A stretch of 5,234 nt of DNA from contig CALLYX010000160.1 of assembly GCA_937858775.1 (NCBI GenBank), positions 1 through 5,234 of the forward strand, written 5' to 3'. Below the pieces are notes generated by a model, which worked only from the letters and a program-made list of their open reading frames with translations, ran no database searches and was not told the origin of the DNA. Shown here in pieces: positions 5,025 through 5,234 of this stretch. The translations under genes and the position numbers were made by a program. Each line of letters begins with the position of its first letter. Within the stretch, counting starts at the first letter, position 1. This DNA is from an uncultured bacterium. Lineage in GTDB: Bacteria > Auribacterota > Tritonobacteria > UBA1439.

Positions 5025-5147
5025 TACGACATTCCGAGAGGGAAGTACACTCTCGAGGGCGGCGCGGTGGACATGACGCGGACCATCTCCGCCTCCAACC
5101 TCTTCTACTTCGGCACGGTGGACAGGGAGGTGCTGACGGTCAAATAA
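5025..5147 (+). pseudogene. 3' fragment of a third propeller-protein C-terminal domain
   Basis: The last 40 residues, from YDIPRGKYTLEGGAVDM to FYFGTVDREVLTVK with TAA at 5145-5147, align without gaps to the ends of the two upstream proteins (FSGIPTGAYALEGG to EEVTVK). The fragment is clearly more diverged than those two are from each other. The rest of the domain and the propeller are missing: at about 5022-5026 the sequence becomes the antisense of the transposase. The + strand frame stays open leftward to 4692, but that part is a shadow of the transposase, so the 151-residue fusion is not a real gene. It shows that a third member of the family existed here or was joined here. Confidence 0.82.
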
Positions 5148-5234
5148 TGGGTTTCCCCGCGGCGCGGGATGCATCCCGCGCCGCGGGGAAACCCATTATT
5201 TGACCGTCAGCACCTCCCTGTCCACCGTGCCGAA
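5109..5234. repeat. Perfect 126-bp palindrome reaching the window end
   Basis: The 63 bases 5109-5171 are followed directly by their exact reverse complement, 5172-5234, with the centre in ATGCAT (5169-5174). The arms include the last 13 codons of the third C-terminal domain copy, so 5196-5234 encodes the same peptide tail on the - strand. Because the window ends within the match, the true inverted repeat may extend further, or the right arm may be an assembly fold-back. Confidence 0.97.
5149..5194. terminator. Possible bidirectional hairpin terminator after the third C-terminal domain
   Basis: The 46-bp core of the palindrome (arms GGGTTTCCCCGCGGCGCGGG and its complement around ATGCAT) starts 1 nt after the TAA at 5145-5147. 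It is followed by ATTATTT, which is moderately T-rich, and by symmetry it reads the same on the other strand. If the right arm is an artefact, the natural hairpin may be only this core or may not exist. Confidence 0.4.

Noticed and set aside
4692..5147. 151-residue + strand frame as a real gene
   Set aside because: Its first two thirds are the exact antisense of the IS3 transposase fragment; only the last 40 residues are genuine coding sequence, from a truncated C-terminal domain.
1..5234. tRNA or rRNA genes
   Set aside because: I saw no cloverleaf with a conserved T-loop and no rRNA-like segments on reading both strands by eye.

Overview
The window is GC-rich bacterial DNA with classical purine-rich ribosome binding sites. 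Its layout suggests an accessory stretch from an uncultivated Gram-negative lineage: secreted beta-propeller paralogues, a toxin-antitoxin pair, insertion-sequence debris and truncated genes. I cannot place the organism further from sequence alone. TAG ends three of the reading frames, so the standard genetic code is the natural assumption.

Positions 1-213 hold the possible 3' tail of an unidentified + strand gene, then a leader with a plausible promoter and a strong ribosome binding site. Positions 214-1758 encode an intact exported eight-bladed PQQ-like propeller protein with a Thr/Pro linker and a C-terminal beta-rich domain of about 122 residues. Positions 1918-3450 hold a tandem paralogue of the same architecture. 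It is interrupted by an in-frame TAG at 2818-2820, exactly where the blade repeat has its conserved Trp, so it is annotated as a pseudogene. The two copies are nearly identical at the mature N-terminus and across the C-terminal domain (275 bp without a difference), while the propellers between are clearly diverged. This is the pattern of recombining or gene-converting ends around a variable core.

Positions 3451-3768 are non-coding. They carry a degenerate copy of a dispersed palindromic intergenic repeat, then a good sigma70-type promoter and ribosome binding site for a hicB-hicA type toxin-antitoxin operon (3769-4301), arranged antitoxin first with a 13-nt overlap.

From 4302 to the end the window is a patchwork read mostly from the - strand. 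It holds a GC-rich hairpin, a - strand intrinsic terminator, and the 3' tail of a - strand gene cut at 4643. That cut abuts the apparent end of an IS3-family element, of which only the transposase C-terminus (D-35-E) remains. The element is broken near 5024, where the sequence switches to the last 40 or so residues of a third copy of the propeller-protein C-terminal domain on the + strand. The window ends inside a perfect 126-bp palindrome (5109-5234), which may be a real inverted duplication or an assembly fold-back.

The most notable signals are the mosaic propeller paralogues with a shared, apparently mobile C-terminal module, the Trp-to-amber interruption, and the rearranged right end. I see no convincing wholly new system. 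The family of secreted propeller proteins sharing a recombining C-terminal domain is the best candidate for something under-described.
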